From: Bordetella parapertussis
GTDB taxonomy: Bacteria; Pseudomonadota; Gammaproteobacteria; Burkholderiales; Burkholderiaceae_C
Reading direction: 5' to 3'
Length of the DNA: 64,000 nucleotides
Assembly: GCA_945878355.1 (NCBI GenBank)
Contig: CAMCTC010000009.1
Location: forward strand, 24,063 to 88,062
The notes beneath the pieces were generated by a model, which ran no database searches, was not told the DNA's origin, and saw only the letters and a list, made by a program, of their open reading frames with translations. Position numbers and translations under genes: made by a program. Shown here in pieces: positions 1 through 10,470 of this stretch. The first letter of the stretch is position 1. Each line of letters opens with the position of its first letter.

Positions 1-1
1 C

Positions 2-1120
2 AGCGCCGATGGCCGGGCGGTGCTGCGATCGTCGATCCGAGAATTCCTTTGCTCAGAAGCGATGCATGCGCTGGGCATCCCGACTACCCGGGCTTTGGGC
101 ATCGTCGGCTCATCGGCGCCGGTTTGGCGCGAAACCAGGGAGACGGCTGCGGTCGTCACCAGGGTCGCGCCGAGCTTTATCCGATTCGGCCATTTCGAGC
201 ATTTCGCCCACAGTTCGCGCGATACAGCCTCGCTGCAGGCGCTGGTCGACGCCGTGATAGATCGCCACTACCCAGCATGCCGAGGCGCAGAACAGCCGGT
301 GCTGGCCTTGCTGGAAGCGGTGTCGCGACGCACCGCAGTGCTGATGGCCGACTGGCAGTCGGTAGGCTTTTGCCATGGTGTGATGAACACTGACAACATG
401 TCTATCCTCGGCCTGACGATCGATTACGGGCCATTCGGCTTTCTAGACGCCTTTGACCCAGGCCATGTCTGCAACCATTCCGACCACCAAGGCCGCTACG
501 CTTTTGCGCGCCAACCCAATGTCGGTTTCTGGAATCTGCATGCGCTGGCCCAGGCCTTGCAACCCTTGGTGGTCGGCGCCGACGATGTCGAGGCACTCAA
601 GGCCGCCATGGAACCGTACAAGACCGTGTTCGCAGAGGCTTTGCAGCAACGCCTGCGCGCCAAGCTCGGGCTGACCACTGACCAGCCAGATGACGCCGAT
701 TTGGTCGACGACTTGCTGCGGCTGATGGCCCAGGACGGCTGCGACTACACCCTCACGATGCGTTCGCTCAGCCGCTTCTCAAGCGCAGCTGGCGCCAACA
801 ACGAGGCCGTGCGCGACTGGTTCATCGACCGAGAGAAGTTCAGCGCATGGTCTGCGCGCTACGTCGAGCGCTTGCACGCCGAGGCCAGTGTCGACGCCGA
901 GCGCGCTGAGCGAATGGACCGCGTCAACCCGAAGTTCGTGCTGCGCAACCACCTGGCCGAATCAGCGATACGCTTGGCCCAGCGCGGCGACTTCAGCGAG
1001 GTCCAGCGCCTGCTGGCCGTGCTGCAGCAGCCCTTTGATGAACACCCGAACGCCCCGGCTGCTTACGCAGCCTTGCCGCCCGATTGGGCCCACCAACTCG
1101 AAGTCTCCTGCTCGTCATGA
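2..1120 (+). CDS. selO: Protein adenylyltransferase SelO, 5' end cut by window edge
   Basis: This is the C-terminal three quarters of a SelO/YdiU-family pseudokinase, which transfers AMP from ATP to Ser/Thr/Tyr residues of proteins and is linked to redox stress. The reading frame is open from base 2, so the start lies outside the window. Family hallmarks seen are [20 protein letters not shown] near the cut end, the catalytic-loop stretch [16 protein letters not shown], and [21 protein letters not shown], which supplies the metal-binding Asp. The C-terminal alpha-helical region is present and complete. Its stop overlaps the msrB start (ATGA), so the two are probably co-translated. That pairing fits the redox role of SelO. 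The identification is firm; only the N-terminus cannot be judged. Confidence 0.95.
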   Translation, partial: SADGRAVLRSSIREFLCSEAMHALGIPTTRALGIVGSSAPVWRETRETAAVVTRVAPSFIRFGHFEHFAHSSRDTASLQALVDAVIDRHYPACRGAEQPVLALLEAVSRRTAVLMADWQSVGFCHGVMNTDNMSILGLTIDYGPFGFLDAFDPGHVCNHSDHQGRYAFARQPNVGFWNLHALAQALQPLVVGADDVEALKAAMEPYKTVFAEALQQRLRAKLGLTTDQPDDADLVDDLLRLMAQDGCDYTLTMRSLSRFSSAAGANNEAVRDWFIDREKFSAWSARYVERLHAEASVDAERAERMDRVNPKFVLRNHLAESAIRLAQRGDFSEVQRLLAVLQQPFDEHPNAPAAYAALPPDWAHQLEVSCSS

Positions 1121-1569
1121 ACCCCTTTGGCATGAAAACCAGCAATCCCGAGCCCCACCCGCAAGACGACCCGCGCTACCCGGTTCGCAAGAGCGATGCC
1201 GAATGGCGCGCCCAGCTCGACGCGATGCAGTACCAGGTCGCACGTCGCGCCGCCACCGAGCGACCTTTCACCGGCCAGTTCTGGGACCATTGGTCCGAAG
1301 GCGCCTACCGCTGCATCGGCTGCGGCCAGGCCTTGTTCGAGAGCGAAACCAAGTTCGATGCGGGCTGCGGTTGGCCCAGCTGGTGGAAAGAGCTCGAGCC
1401 CGGTCGCGTCGAGCGACTGGTCGATGACAGCCTGGGCATGCGACGGGTGGAAGTTCGTTGCGCCCAATGTGGCACCCACCTCGGCCATGTCTTCGACGAT
1501 GGCCCAGAACCAAGCGGCGAGCGCTTTTGCATCAATTCGGCGGCGATAGACTTCTCACCCAAGGCCTGA
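1117..1569 (+). CDS. msrB: Peptide-methionine (R)-S-oxide reductase MsrB
   Basis: MsrB reduces methionine-R-sulfoxide in proteins back to methionine using thioredoxin. The 150-residue product has two zinc-binding CxxC pairs (C66/C69 in YRCIGCG and C115/C118 in RCAQCG). It also has the GCGWPSW motif with C84 and the catalytic cysteine C138 in [11 protein letters not shown]. There is no signal peptide, so it should be cytoplasmic. The chosen ATG overlaps the selO stop by 4 bp; an alternative ATG lies five codons further in at 1132. Length and domain content are normal for a stand-alone MsrB with no MsrA fusion. Coupling to selO suggests a joint oxidative-stress unit. Confidence 0.96.
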   Translation: MNPFGMKTSNPEPHPQDDPRYPVRKSDAEWRAQLDAMQYQVARRAATERPFTGQFWDHWSEGAYRCIGCGQALFESETKFDAGCGWPSWWKELEPGRVERLVDDSLGMRRVEVRCAQCGTHLGHVFDDGPEPSGERFCINSAAIDFSPKA

Positions 1570-1621
1570 ACCTTCGCGCCACCAGCCGCCCGGCCGGCCG
1601 CGCCCGATACACTGCGCCAAC

Positions 1622-2266
1622 ATGAAAATTCTGCTCGACTTTCTGCCGATCCTGCTGTTTTTCGGCACCTTCAAATACGCCGAATCGCACAAGGACTGGG
1701 CGGCGGCTTTCGCCACTGAACACCTGGGGTTCTTGGTCGACGGCGGCCAAGTCGGCGTCGCAGAGGCGCCAGTGATGCTGGCCACGGTGGTGGTCGTGAT
1801 CGCCTCGCTGGCCCAGATCGTCTGGCTCAAGTCGCGCGGCAAGAAGGTTGACCTGATGCTGTGGATCAGCCTGGGACTGGTGGTGGTGCTGGGCGGCCTG
1901 ACGATCTGGCTGCACAGCGAGACCTTCATCAAGTGGAAGCCCACGGGCCTTTACTGGGCGATGAGCCTGGCCTTCGTGATCAGCCAAACCTTCATGGGCC
2001 GCAACCTGCTCAAGCTGATGATCGGCCAGCAGATGAGTCTGCCTGAACCGATCTGGCATCGGCTGGGCTTGGCTTGGGCGGCATTCTTCGCAGCGATGGG
2101 CCTGCTCAATCTCTGGGTGGCCTTCAACTTCAGTACCGCGACCTGGGTCAACTTCAAGCTCTTCGGCGGCATCGGCTTGATGCTGCTGTTCACGCTGGCC
2201 CAGGGTCTCTACATCAGCCGCCACCTGCCTGCCGAGGACAAGACCGCGGTCAAGGATCCGGGATGA
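1622..2266 (+). CDS. yciB: Inner membrane septation protein YciB (IspZ family)
   Basis: This is a 214-residue polytopic inner-membrane protein of the YciB/IspZ family, associated with cell envelope integrity and septation. The N-terminus MKILLDFLPILLFFGTFKYA is the family signature. About six hydrophobic segments follow, with a conserved ETFIKWKPT loop and the GRNLLKLMI motif in the second half. It begins 52 bp after msrB, with no clear terminator between. Its stop overlaps the next start (ATGA), so yciB and the BolA-family gene are probably translated together, an arrangement common in Burkholderiales. The exact biochemical function of the family is not settled. Confidence 0.93.
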   Translation: MKILLDFLPILLFFGTFKYAESHKDWAAAFATEHLGFLVDGGQVGVAEAPVMLATVVVVIASLAQIVWLKSRGKKVDLMLWISLGLVVVLGGLTIWLHSETFIKWKPTGLYWAMSLAFVISQTFMGRNLLKLMIGQQMSLPEPIWHRLGLAWAAFFAAMGLLNLWVAFNFSTATWVNFKLFGGIGLMLLFTLAQGLYISRHLPAEDKTAVKDPG

Positions 2267-2532
2267 GCGTGTCGTCGCAGCAGATCGAAGACGCGTTGCG
2301 CCTGGCGATCGTGCCGCTGCAGAGCTTGCAGGTGATCAACGAGAGTCATTTGCACGTGGGCCATGCCGGCGCGGCTGAAGGTTCGCATTTCAGGGTGAAG
2401 ATCGTCAGCGCATTGATGACCGGACTGGCAAGAGTCGCACGGCATCGGCTTGTGTATGATGCCCTCCGCGAGGTGATACCCCAGGGTGTTCATGCCCTGG
2501 CGATCGAGGCTCAAAGCCCTGCCGAGGCCTGA
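2263..2532 (+). CDS. BolA-family protein
   Basis: This 89-residue protein has the BolA fold. Visible family features are the N-terminal helix (IEDALRLAIVPLQSL), the NESHLHVGHAG segment, FRVKIVS, and the C-terminal RHRLVYDALREVI..GVHALAIEA. BolA proteins work with monothiol glutaredoxins in iron-sulfur cluster handling and can affect envelope gene expression. The conserved histidines in the HLHVGH and HALAI regions are candidate cluster ligands. The ATG overlaps the yciB stop by 4 bp. The gene sits between yciB and a periplasmic PPIase, a common betaproteobacterial order. It could be BolA or a short BolA-like paralogue; the sequence alone does not separate them. Confidence 0.93.
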   Translation: MSVSSQQIEDALRLAIVPLQSLQVINESHLHVGHAGAAEGSHFRVKIVSALMTGLARVARHRLVYDALREVIPQGVHALAIEAQSPAEA

Positions 2533-2632
2533 TCCGGCGGCCTGGCAAAGGCCGATTCGCAGCAAACTTTCCCTCCAGCCGCCCATGCCCAGGGCGAGCC
2601 CGTCCAGTCCTCTTGAAAAGGCCAAGCAGCCC

Positions 2633-3442
2633 ATGATCCGCAACACTTTCGCCGTCCGCATGTCCGCCGTCGCGGTCGCAGCCACCTTGCTGCTGCCGTT
2701 GGCCGCTGGCGCCCAGAACATCACACAAGTCAACGGCAAGTCGGTGCCGAAGTCCCGGGTCGAGTTGCTGCTTCAGCAAGCGCAGCGGGCCGGTCAGCAG
2801 GTCACGCCAGAGATGCAGGGCATGGCCAAGGACGAGGTCGTGCGGCGCGAAATCTTCGCCCAAGAAGCCGAAAAACGCGGCATCGCAGCGCAACCTGATT
2901 ACAAAGCGCAGATGGAACTCGCCCGCCAGAGCATCCTGATCCGTGAGTTGTTCGAAGACTTCAAGAAAAAGAACCCGGTCACCGACGCAGAAGCCAAGGT
3001 CGAGTACGACAAGTTCAAGGCCCAATCCACAGGCACTGAATACCGGGCTAGACATATCCTGGTCGAGGGCGAAGAAGAAGCCAAGGCCTTGACCGCGCAG
3101 ATCAAGGGCGGCGCCAAGTTCGAAGACCTGGCCAAGGCCAAGAGCAAAGACCCAGGGTCGGGCGCGAATGGCGGCGATCTGGACTTCGCCAAACCCGAGT
3201 CTTACGTGCCCGAGTTCGGCGCTGCGATGAGCAAGTTGAAGAAGGGCGAGATGACCGAGACCCCGGTCAAGACCCAATTCGGTTGGCACATCATCATGCT
3301 CGAAGACACGCGCGAAGCCCAATTCCCCGAGTTCGCGAGCGTCAAGCCGCAGATCCAGCAGCGCCTGTCGCAGACCAAGCTGCAGAAGTTCCAGGACGAC
3401 ATGCGCAAAGCCGCCAAGACGGACTACAAGTTCGCACCCTGA
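2633..3442 (+). CDS. Periplasmic PpiC-type peptidyl-prolyl isomerase
   Basis: The product is 269 residues with a Sec signal peptide (hydrophobic core about residues 9-24, probable cleavage after AGA near residue 27). A SurA-N-like helical region follows, then one parvulin domain at roughly residues 135-225. Parvulin motifs are RARHILVE, a GGDLDF segment after SGAN, and TQFGWHIIMLED. It should isomerise prolyl bonds and chaperone exported proteins in the periplasm. The C-terminal tail KLQKFQDDMRKAAKTDYKF is typical of betaproteobacterial PpiC proteins. The ATG at 2633 is chosen because the signal peptide begins there. A strong rho-independent terminator follows 35 bp after the stop. Confidence 0.92.
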   Translation: MIRNTFAVRMSAVAVAATLLLPLAAGAQNITQVNGKSVPKSRVELLLQQAQRAGQQVTPEMQGMAKDEVVRREIFAQEAEKRGIAAQPDYKAQMELARQSILIRELFEDFKKKNPVTDAEAKVEYDKFKAQSTGTEYRARHILVEGEEEAKALTAQIKGGAKFEDLAKAKSKDPGSGANGGDLDFAKPESYVPEFGAAMSKLKKGEMTETPVKTQFGWHIIMLEDTREAQFPEFASVKPQIQQRLSQTKLQKFQDDMRKAAKTDYKFAP

Positions 3443-3477
3443 GACCCCGAGCTGCTGCCAACCGGTGGCCAAGCAAC

Positions 3478-3501
3478 AGAGCGCCTCAGGGCGCTCTTTT
3501 T
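3478..3501 (+). terminator. Rho-independent terminator after ppiC-type gene
   Basis: An 8-bp perfect stem (AGAGCGCC / GGCGCTCT) with a TCAG loop is followed by a run of five T. It lies 35 bp past the PPIase stop and before the convergent ATPase gene, so it should end the selO-to-ppiC transcript. Confidence 0.85.
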
Positions 3502-3529
3502 CATGTGCGCCCCGCAAGACAAGTCGGTT

Positions 3530-4204
3530 TTACGGCACCAAGCGGCCAGCCTCGATCAGCAGTTGGCGATCGCAGCGGGTGGCGATGGCCCGGTCATGCG
3601 TGACGAGCACCAGCGTGGTGCCGGACTCGCGGTTCATCTCGAACATCAGCGCCATCACCCGCTCGCCGGTGGCATGGTCCAGGCTGCCGGTTGGCTCGTC
3701 GGCGAGCAGCACGGCCGGCTCGACGACAAAAGCTCTTGCCAGCGCCACGCGCTGTTGCTCGCCGCCCGACAGCGTGCGCGGGTAATGTTTGAGCCGCTCG
3801 CCCAGCCCCACGCGAGCCAGCATCTCGGCAGCCCGGGCACGCGCATCAGACCGGCCCAGCAACTCCAGCGGCAGCATCACGTTCTCGAGCGCATTCAGGT
3901 GGCCCAGCAACTGGAAACTCTGGAACACGAAACCCAGCTTGCGCGCGCGCAGTCCGGCGCGCTCATCCTCACCGAGTGCGAACAGGTCTTCGCCATCGAG
4001 TCGCACCGTGCCACTGCTGGGATGGTCGAGCCCGGCGATGATCGCCAGCAGCGTGCTTTTGCCTGATCCAGAGGCGCCGACGATGGCCGTCGATTGGCAG
4101 CGCTGCAATTGGAAGTCGATGTCGTGGAGAATCGTCAAAGTACCAGTGGAGTCAGAAACCGAGCGGCTGACATGCTCGACAGAAATGATGACGGGATCGC
4201 TCAT
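3530..4204 (-). CDS. ybbA: ABC transporter ATP-binding protein, YbbA/LolD type
   Basis: This is a 224-residue MacB/LolD-class ATPase. It has Walker A GASGSGKST, the Q-loop in FVFQSFQLLG, signature LSGGEQQRVALARA, Walker B VLLADEPTGSLD and the switch histidine in LVTHD. The start MSDPVIIS at 4204 is preferred because the ABC domain begins within a few residues; an open frame continues upstream but is antisense to tesA. The divergent pairing with tesA is the same as ybbA-tesA in E. coli. The permease gene (ybbP) that normally follows ybbA is absent: downstream is the convergent PPIase gene. It must therefore work with a permease encoded elsewhere or have lost its partner. Confidence 0.9.
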   Translation of the reverse strand: MSDPVIISVEHVSRSVSDSTGTLTILHDIDFQLQRCQSTAIVGASGSGKSTLLAIIAGLDHPSSGTVRLDGEDLFALGEDERAGLRARKLGFVFQSFQLLGHLNALENVMLPLELLGRSDARARAAEMLARVGLGERLKHYPRTLSGGEQQRVALARAFVVEPAVLLADEPTGSLDHATGERVMALMFEMNRESGTTLVLVTHDRAIATRCDRQLLIEAGRLVP

Positions 4205-4871
4205 GGGATGGATGTTGGCGCGACGCAAGTCGCGACGAGTGGCGCTGGCGCACTGTAGCCTGCTGGCCTTGGCGGCGCTGGCATTCGACCTGCCAAGCGC
4301 TGCGGCAACAAGCCCCAGGACACTGCTGGTCCTGGGCGACAGCCTGTCGGCCGAGTACGGGCTGGCGCGCGGCAGCGGCTGGGTGGCGCTGCTCGAGCAA
4401 CGCCTGGCGCAGGACAAAATTCCAGCCAAAGTGGTCAACGCCAGCGTCAGTGGCGACACCACATCAGGCGGCAGGTCGCGCCTGCCCGCCTTGCTCAAGC
4501 AGATCCAACCCAGCCATGTGTTGATAGAGCTCGGTGGCAACGATGCGCTGCGCGGCCTGCCATTGCAGATGACCAAGGACAACCTGGCGACGATGGCGCG
4601 CCAGGCCAAGGCTGCAGGCGCCCGCGTGATGATCCTCGGCATGCAACTGCCACCGAATTACGGTGCACGCTACGGCCAGGAGTTCTCAGAGCTGTTTGCC
4701 CAGGTGGCACATGACAACGGCGCTGCGCTGGTGCCTTTCCTGCTCGCAGGCGTCGCCGACAGCCCGCAGGCTGATCGCTTGTTTCAGCCCGACCGCATCC
4801 ATCCGACGGCTGAGGCCCATCCACGCATGCTGGCCAATGTCTGGGCGGTGATGAAGCCCTGGCTGCGCTAA
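4203..4871 (+). CDS. tesA: Arylesterase/acyl-CoA thioesterase I, SGNH hydrolase TesA
   Basis: TesA is a periplasmic serine hydrolase acting on acyl-CoA, aryl esters and lysophospholipids. The SGNH blocks are visible: GDSLSAEYG (catalytic Ser), the Gly of NASVSGDTTSGG, GGNDALRG (Asn), and DRIHPTAEAH (catalytic Asp and His). A basic N-terminus followed by a hydrophobic stretch ending in SAAA (about residues 15-35) is a signal peptide. The start at 4203 gives MGWMLARRK; ATG at 4212 is an equally possible start. The gene starts back-to-back with ybbA with a 2-bp overlap of coding regions, so each promoter must lie inside the other gene. Confidence 0.92.
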   Translation: MGWMLARRKSRRVALAHCSLLALAALAFDLPSAAATSPRTLLVLGDSLSAEYGLARGSGWVALLEQRLAQDKIPAKVVNASVSGDTTSGGRSRLPALLKQIQPSHVLIELGGNDALRGLPLQMTKDNLATMARQAKAAGARVMILGMQLPPNYGARYGQEFSELFAQVAHDNGAALVPFLLAGVADSPQADRLFQPDRIHPTAEAHPRMLANVWAVMKPWLR

Positions 4872-4934
4872 AGCCTGAGTCTCAAGCCTTCAGCGGCGGG
4901 CGATCCACCCGATCAGGCCGCGTGTCGACATGCG

Positions 4935-4964
4935 CAGCCTACTGGGGTCCAGCCTACTGGGGTC
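4935..4964. repeat. Perfect 15-bp tandem duplication over a stop codon
   Basis: The unit CAGCCTACTGGGGTC occurs twice in a row (4935-4949 and 4950-4964). The TAG stop of the minus-strand FecR/DUF6600 gene lies in the right copy, and the left copy holds a second equivalent stop. It looks like a recent slippage duplication at the gene end. Confidence 0.9.
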
Positions 4965-6546
4965 TGGCGCCGTCGCGCTGCGGGCCACGGCCATCGCGAC
5001 CCTCAGGCTTGGGGGCTGGATCGCGCGGACGGACCACCGGCTCGGGCGTCACCGCCGCAGGCGGCGTGACCGGCGTGACCGGCGCGGGCGTCGCCTGGGC
5101 AGGTGGTGCTGGTCGAGGGGATGGGCCTGTCGTCGGAGCCGGCGGTACAAGCGTCGGCCTGGTCTCGTCTCGGTCGCGGCGAGTTGGCGGCACCTCGGTT
5201 TTCAGAGCTGGCAACAAGGGCTGCGTGGACGGTGAAGCAACAGGCCCGACACGGTCCGCGGGCGGCCTTTCAGGCGGTCTGTCAGGCGATCTGTCAGGCG
5301 GCCTTTCAGGCCCATGCCGTCCACGCTCGCGACCTTCGATTTCGTGGGGTGCCGTGCCGTGCCGCCGCTCAAACTCGCGCGGCGGAAGAGGTCTGACCGG
5401 TTGAGGTGCCGGTTGAGGTGCCACATGGCGCGGCGGCGGGTTCACGATGATCGGTATCACCACCCGCGGCGGCGGCGGCCGCCGCCCAGCGTGCGGACCA
5501 GGCGCTGGCGCAACGAACCAGCCTCTGTGGGCCGGGGCGTAGCGCACCGGATGGTGGCGTGGGCCCGGCGACCAGCACCAGCGGCCTTGCCACATCACCC
5601 AGGATCCGTAATGAAACGGCGCAAACCCCCAGGGTGCGGCATCGATCCAGGTCCAGCCCCAAGGTGCCACCCAGGCCCAGCGTCCATCATGGAATGGCGC
5701 CCAGCCCGGCGCCACCGCGCGAGGCTGCCAGACCTCGCCGTGCTCGGGATGTGTCACCCAGTCGCCATGGCGGTCGAGATCTTGCCAACCGCTCATGGTG
5801 GGCGGCACGTGGCGCGCCGTGCTGGGCGCATCGTCCAGCCGCTCATCGCGGGCCACCCAGTCGGCAAATACATCCCGGTCAACCGGTGCCCAGGCGTAAC
5901 GGGTCACCCCATTGGCGAGGTCCAACCACAGATCGGCGCGACGCCCCGCAGGGATCGTCAAGGCGCTGTCGCGGCCGACAAAACGCAACTCGCCGCGCCA
6001 GACGCTGGCCTGGGTGGCCGGCGTGTTGGCCTTCGGTTGCCGGTCGAAGCGGTAGTGCCCTGGCGATGTCGGCAGCCAGCGGCCTTCGATCGTCTTCAGT
6101 TCGACGCTGGGATGGCGGCCAGGCAGCGGATCGGTCAAGCGCAAGGCCAGGCTGCCGGACTGCAACCAAAGCACCAAGCCTTGCTCATCCAAACGCTGCA
6201 GCGTCAGTTCGACATCAGCGCCCAATCGGACCGTGCTGCTGCCCAGGTGCAGCTCGGCTCGACCGTCGGGTCCGGTACGCAGGCGATCGCCAGCGGCCAG
6301 CGGCCAATTGCGCAACACCTGCTGCGTGGTGCCAATCCAGCCACCGCTGTCGCGGTCATACCAACTCACGTCGCCCGCCAAGGCCTTCAGGCTGCCGGCA
6401 AAAACCGGCAACTCACTGACCTGGGCGAGCAAGCAGCCCGGCGCAGTGACCAGCAACATGCTGAAAAACCAACTCTTCAGCCTGGCAGACCAAGACATGG
6501 CCCGGCGCGTCAGCCTCAGGTCACGGACCGTGTTGGCAAGCTTCAT
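4954..6546 (-). CDS. FecR/DUF6600-type secreted protein with Pro/Arg-rich tail
   Basis: The 530-residue product starts with a long basic N-region and a hydrophobic signal core (SWFFSMLLVTAPGCLLAQ). A FecR-like domain follows (GDVSWYD..., ...GDRLRTGPDGRAELHLGSST). The middle is rich in Trp-Gly-Trp units (APFHDGRWAWVAPWGWTWID, APWGFAPFHYGSWVMWQGRW) as in DUF6600/YXWGXW-repeat proteins. The last 200 residues are low complexity, dominated by Pro, Arg and acidic residues with repeated PPDR/PPER units. The ATG at 6546 is preceded at good spacing by GGTGGGGG. It is probably periplasmic or cell-surface associated. No enzymatic motif is seen and the function is unknown. Confidence 0.85.
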   Translation of the reverse strand: MKLANTVRDLRLTRRAMSWSARLKSWFFSMLLVTAPGCLLAQVSELPVFAGSLKALAGDVSWYDRDSGGWIGTTQQVLRNWPLAAGDRLRTGPDGRAELHLGSSTVRLGADVELTLQRLDEQGLVLWLQSGSLALRLTDPLPGRHPSVELKTIEGRWLPTSPGHYRFDRQPKANTPATQASVWRGELRFVGRDSALTIPAGRRADLWLDLANGVTRYAWAPVDRDVFADWVARDERLDDAPSTARHVPPTMSGWQDLDRHGDWVTHPEHGEVWQPRAVAPGWAPFHDGRWAWVAPWGWTWIDAAPWGFAPFHYGSWVMWQGRWCWSPGPRHHPVRYAPAHRGWFVAPAPGPHAGRRPPPPRVVIPIIVNPPPRHVAPQPAPQPVRPLPPREFERRHGTAPHEIEGRERGRHGPERPPDRSPDRPPERPPADRVGPVASPSTQPLLPALKTEVPPTRRDRDETRPTLVPPAPTTGPSPRPAPPAQATPAPVTPVTPPAAVTPEPVVRPRDPAPKPEGRDGRGPQRDGARPQ

Positions 6547-6733
6547 GATCAACCCCCACCACTCGACAAGAGTGGCCTGTTGATACAACGCGGCCGGAGC
6601 ACTCAGCGCTGACGACCAAAACGTGTCGGCGTTCAAATGCCGCGCAACTGGGGCCAGATGGCAGGCTTTGGCCGCCTGTCAATCCACCGCCCGGGCAGTG
6701 CGCCGCTATGAAGCTTGGGCGCAAGCTGCGGTG

Positions 6734-7273
6734 TCAGTCATCGCTGGCGTTGTCACCGAGCTCCGGGAACAGCACGCTGGTGTAGCCGAGCTGGGTCAGG
6801 TCACGCATACGGGTCGGGTAGAGGCGACCGATCAGGTGATCGCACTCGTGCTGCACCACCCGGGCATGAAAGCCCTCAGCCTCGCGCTCGATCGCTCGCC
6901 CCTGCAGGTCCAGCCCGGAGTAGCGGATACGGGTCCAGCGCGGCACCAGGCCGCGCAGACCAGGCACAGACAAGCAGCCCTCCCACCCGTCCACCTCGTC
7001 CTCAGACAGCGCTGTGATCTGCGGGTTGAGCAGCACCGTCAGCGGCAGCGGTGGCGCATCAGGGTAGCGCTGGTTGTGCTCGAAACCAAAGATCACGAGT
7101 TGCAGGTCGACGCCGATCTGCGGCGCGGCCAGACCGGCACCGTTGGCGGCAACCATGGTCTCGTGCATGTCGTCGACCAGCGCCGCCAGCTCGGCGGTGC
7201 CGAAAGCGCGCACCGGCTGCGCCACCCGCAGCAAGCGCGCATCGCCCATTTTCAGAATCTCACGAACAGCCAT
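6734..7273 (-). CDS. def: Peptide deformylase
   Basis: Def removes the formyl group from the N-terminal methionine of new proteins using an Fe2+-type metal centre. All three motifs are intact in this 179-residue protein: [10 protein letters not shown] (45-54), EGCLSVPG with metal ligand C100, and QHECDH with H142, catalytic E143 and H146. It follows ligA on the same strand after a 60-bp gap, in a row with smc, zipA and ligA. There is no adjacent fmt, so this is not the classical def-fmt locus and may be one of two deformylases in the genome. Confidence 0.97.
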   Translation of the reverse strand: MAVREILKMGDARLLRVAQPVRAFGTAELAALVDDMHETMVAANGAGLAAPQIGVDLQLVIFGFEHNQRYPDAPPLPLTVLLNPQITALSEDEVDGWEGCLSVPGLRGLVPRWTRIRYSGLDLQGRAIEREAEGFHARVVQHECDHLIGRLYPTRMRDLTQLGYTSVLFPELGDNASDD

Positions 7274-7333
7274 GACCGCATCTCCTCAAAAAATTGAAAC
7301 CTGTACGCAGGTGGATGTCGAACCCGTGCCGGG

Positions 7334-10466
<3,133 letters not shown>

Positions 10467-10470
<4 letters not shown>

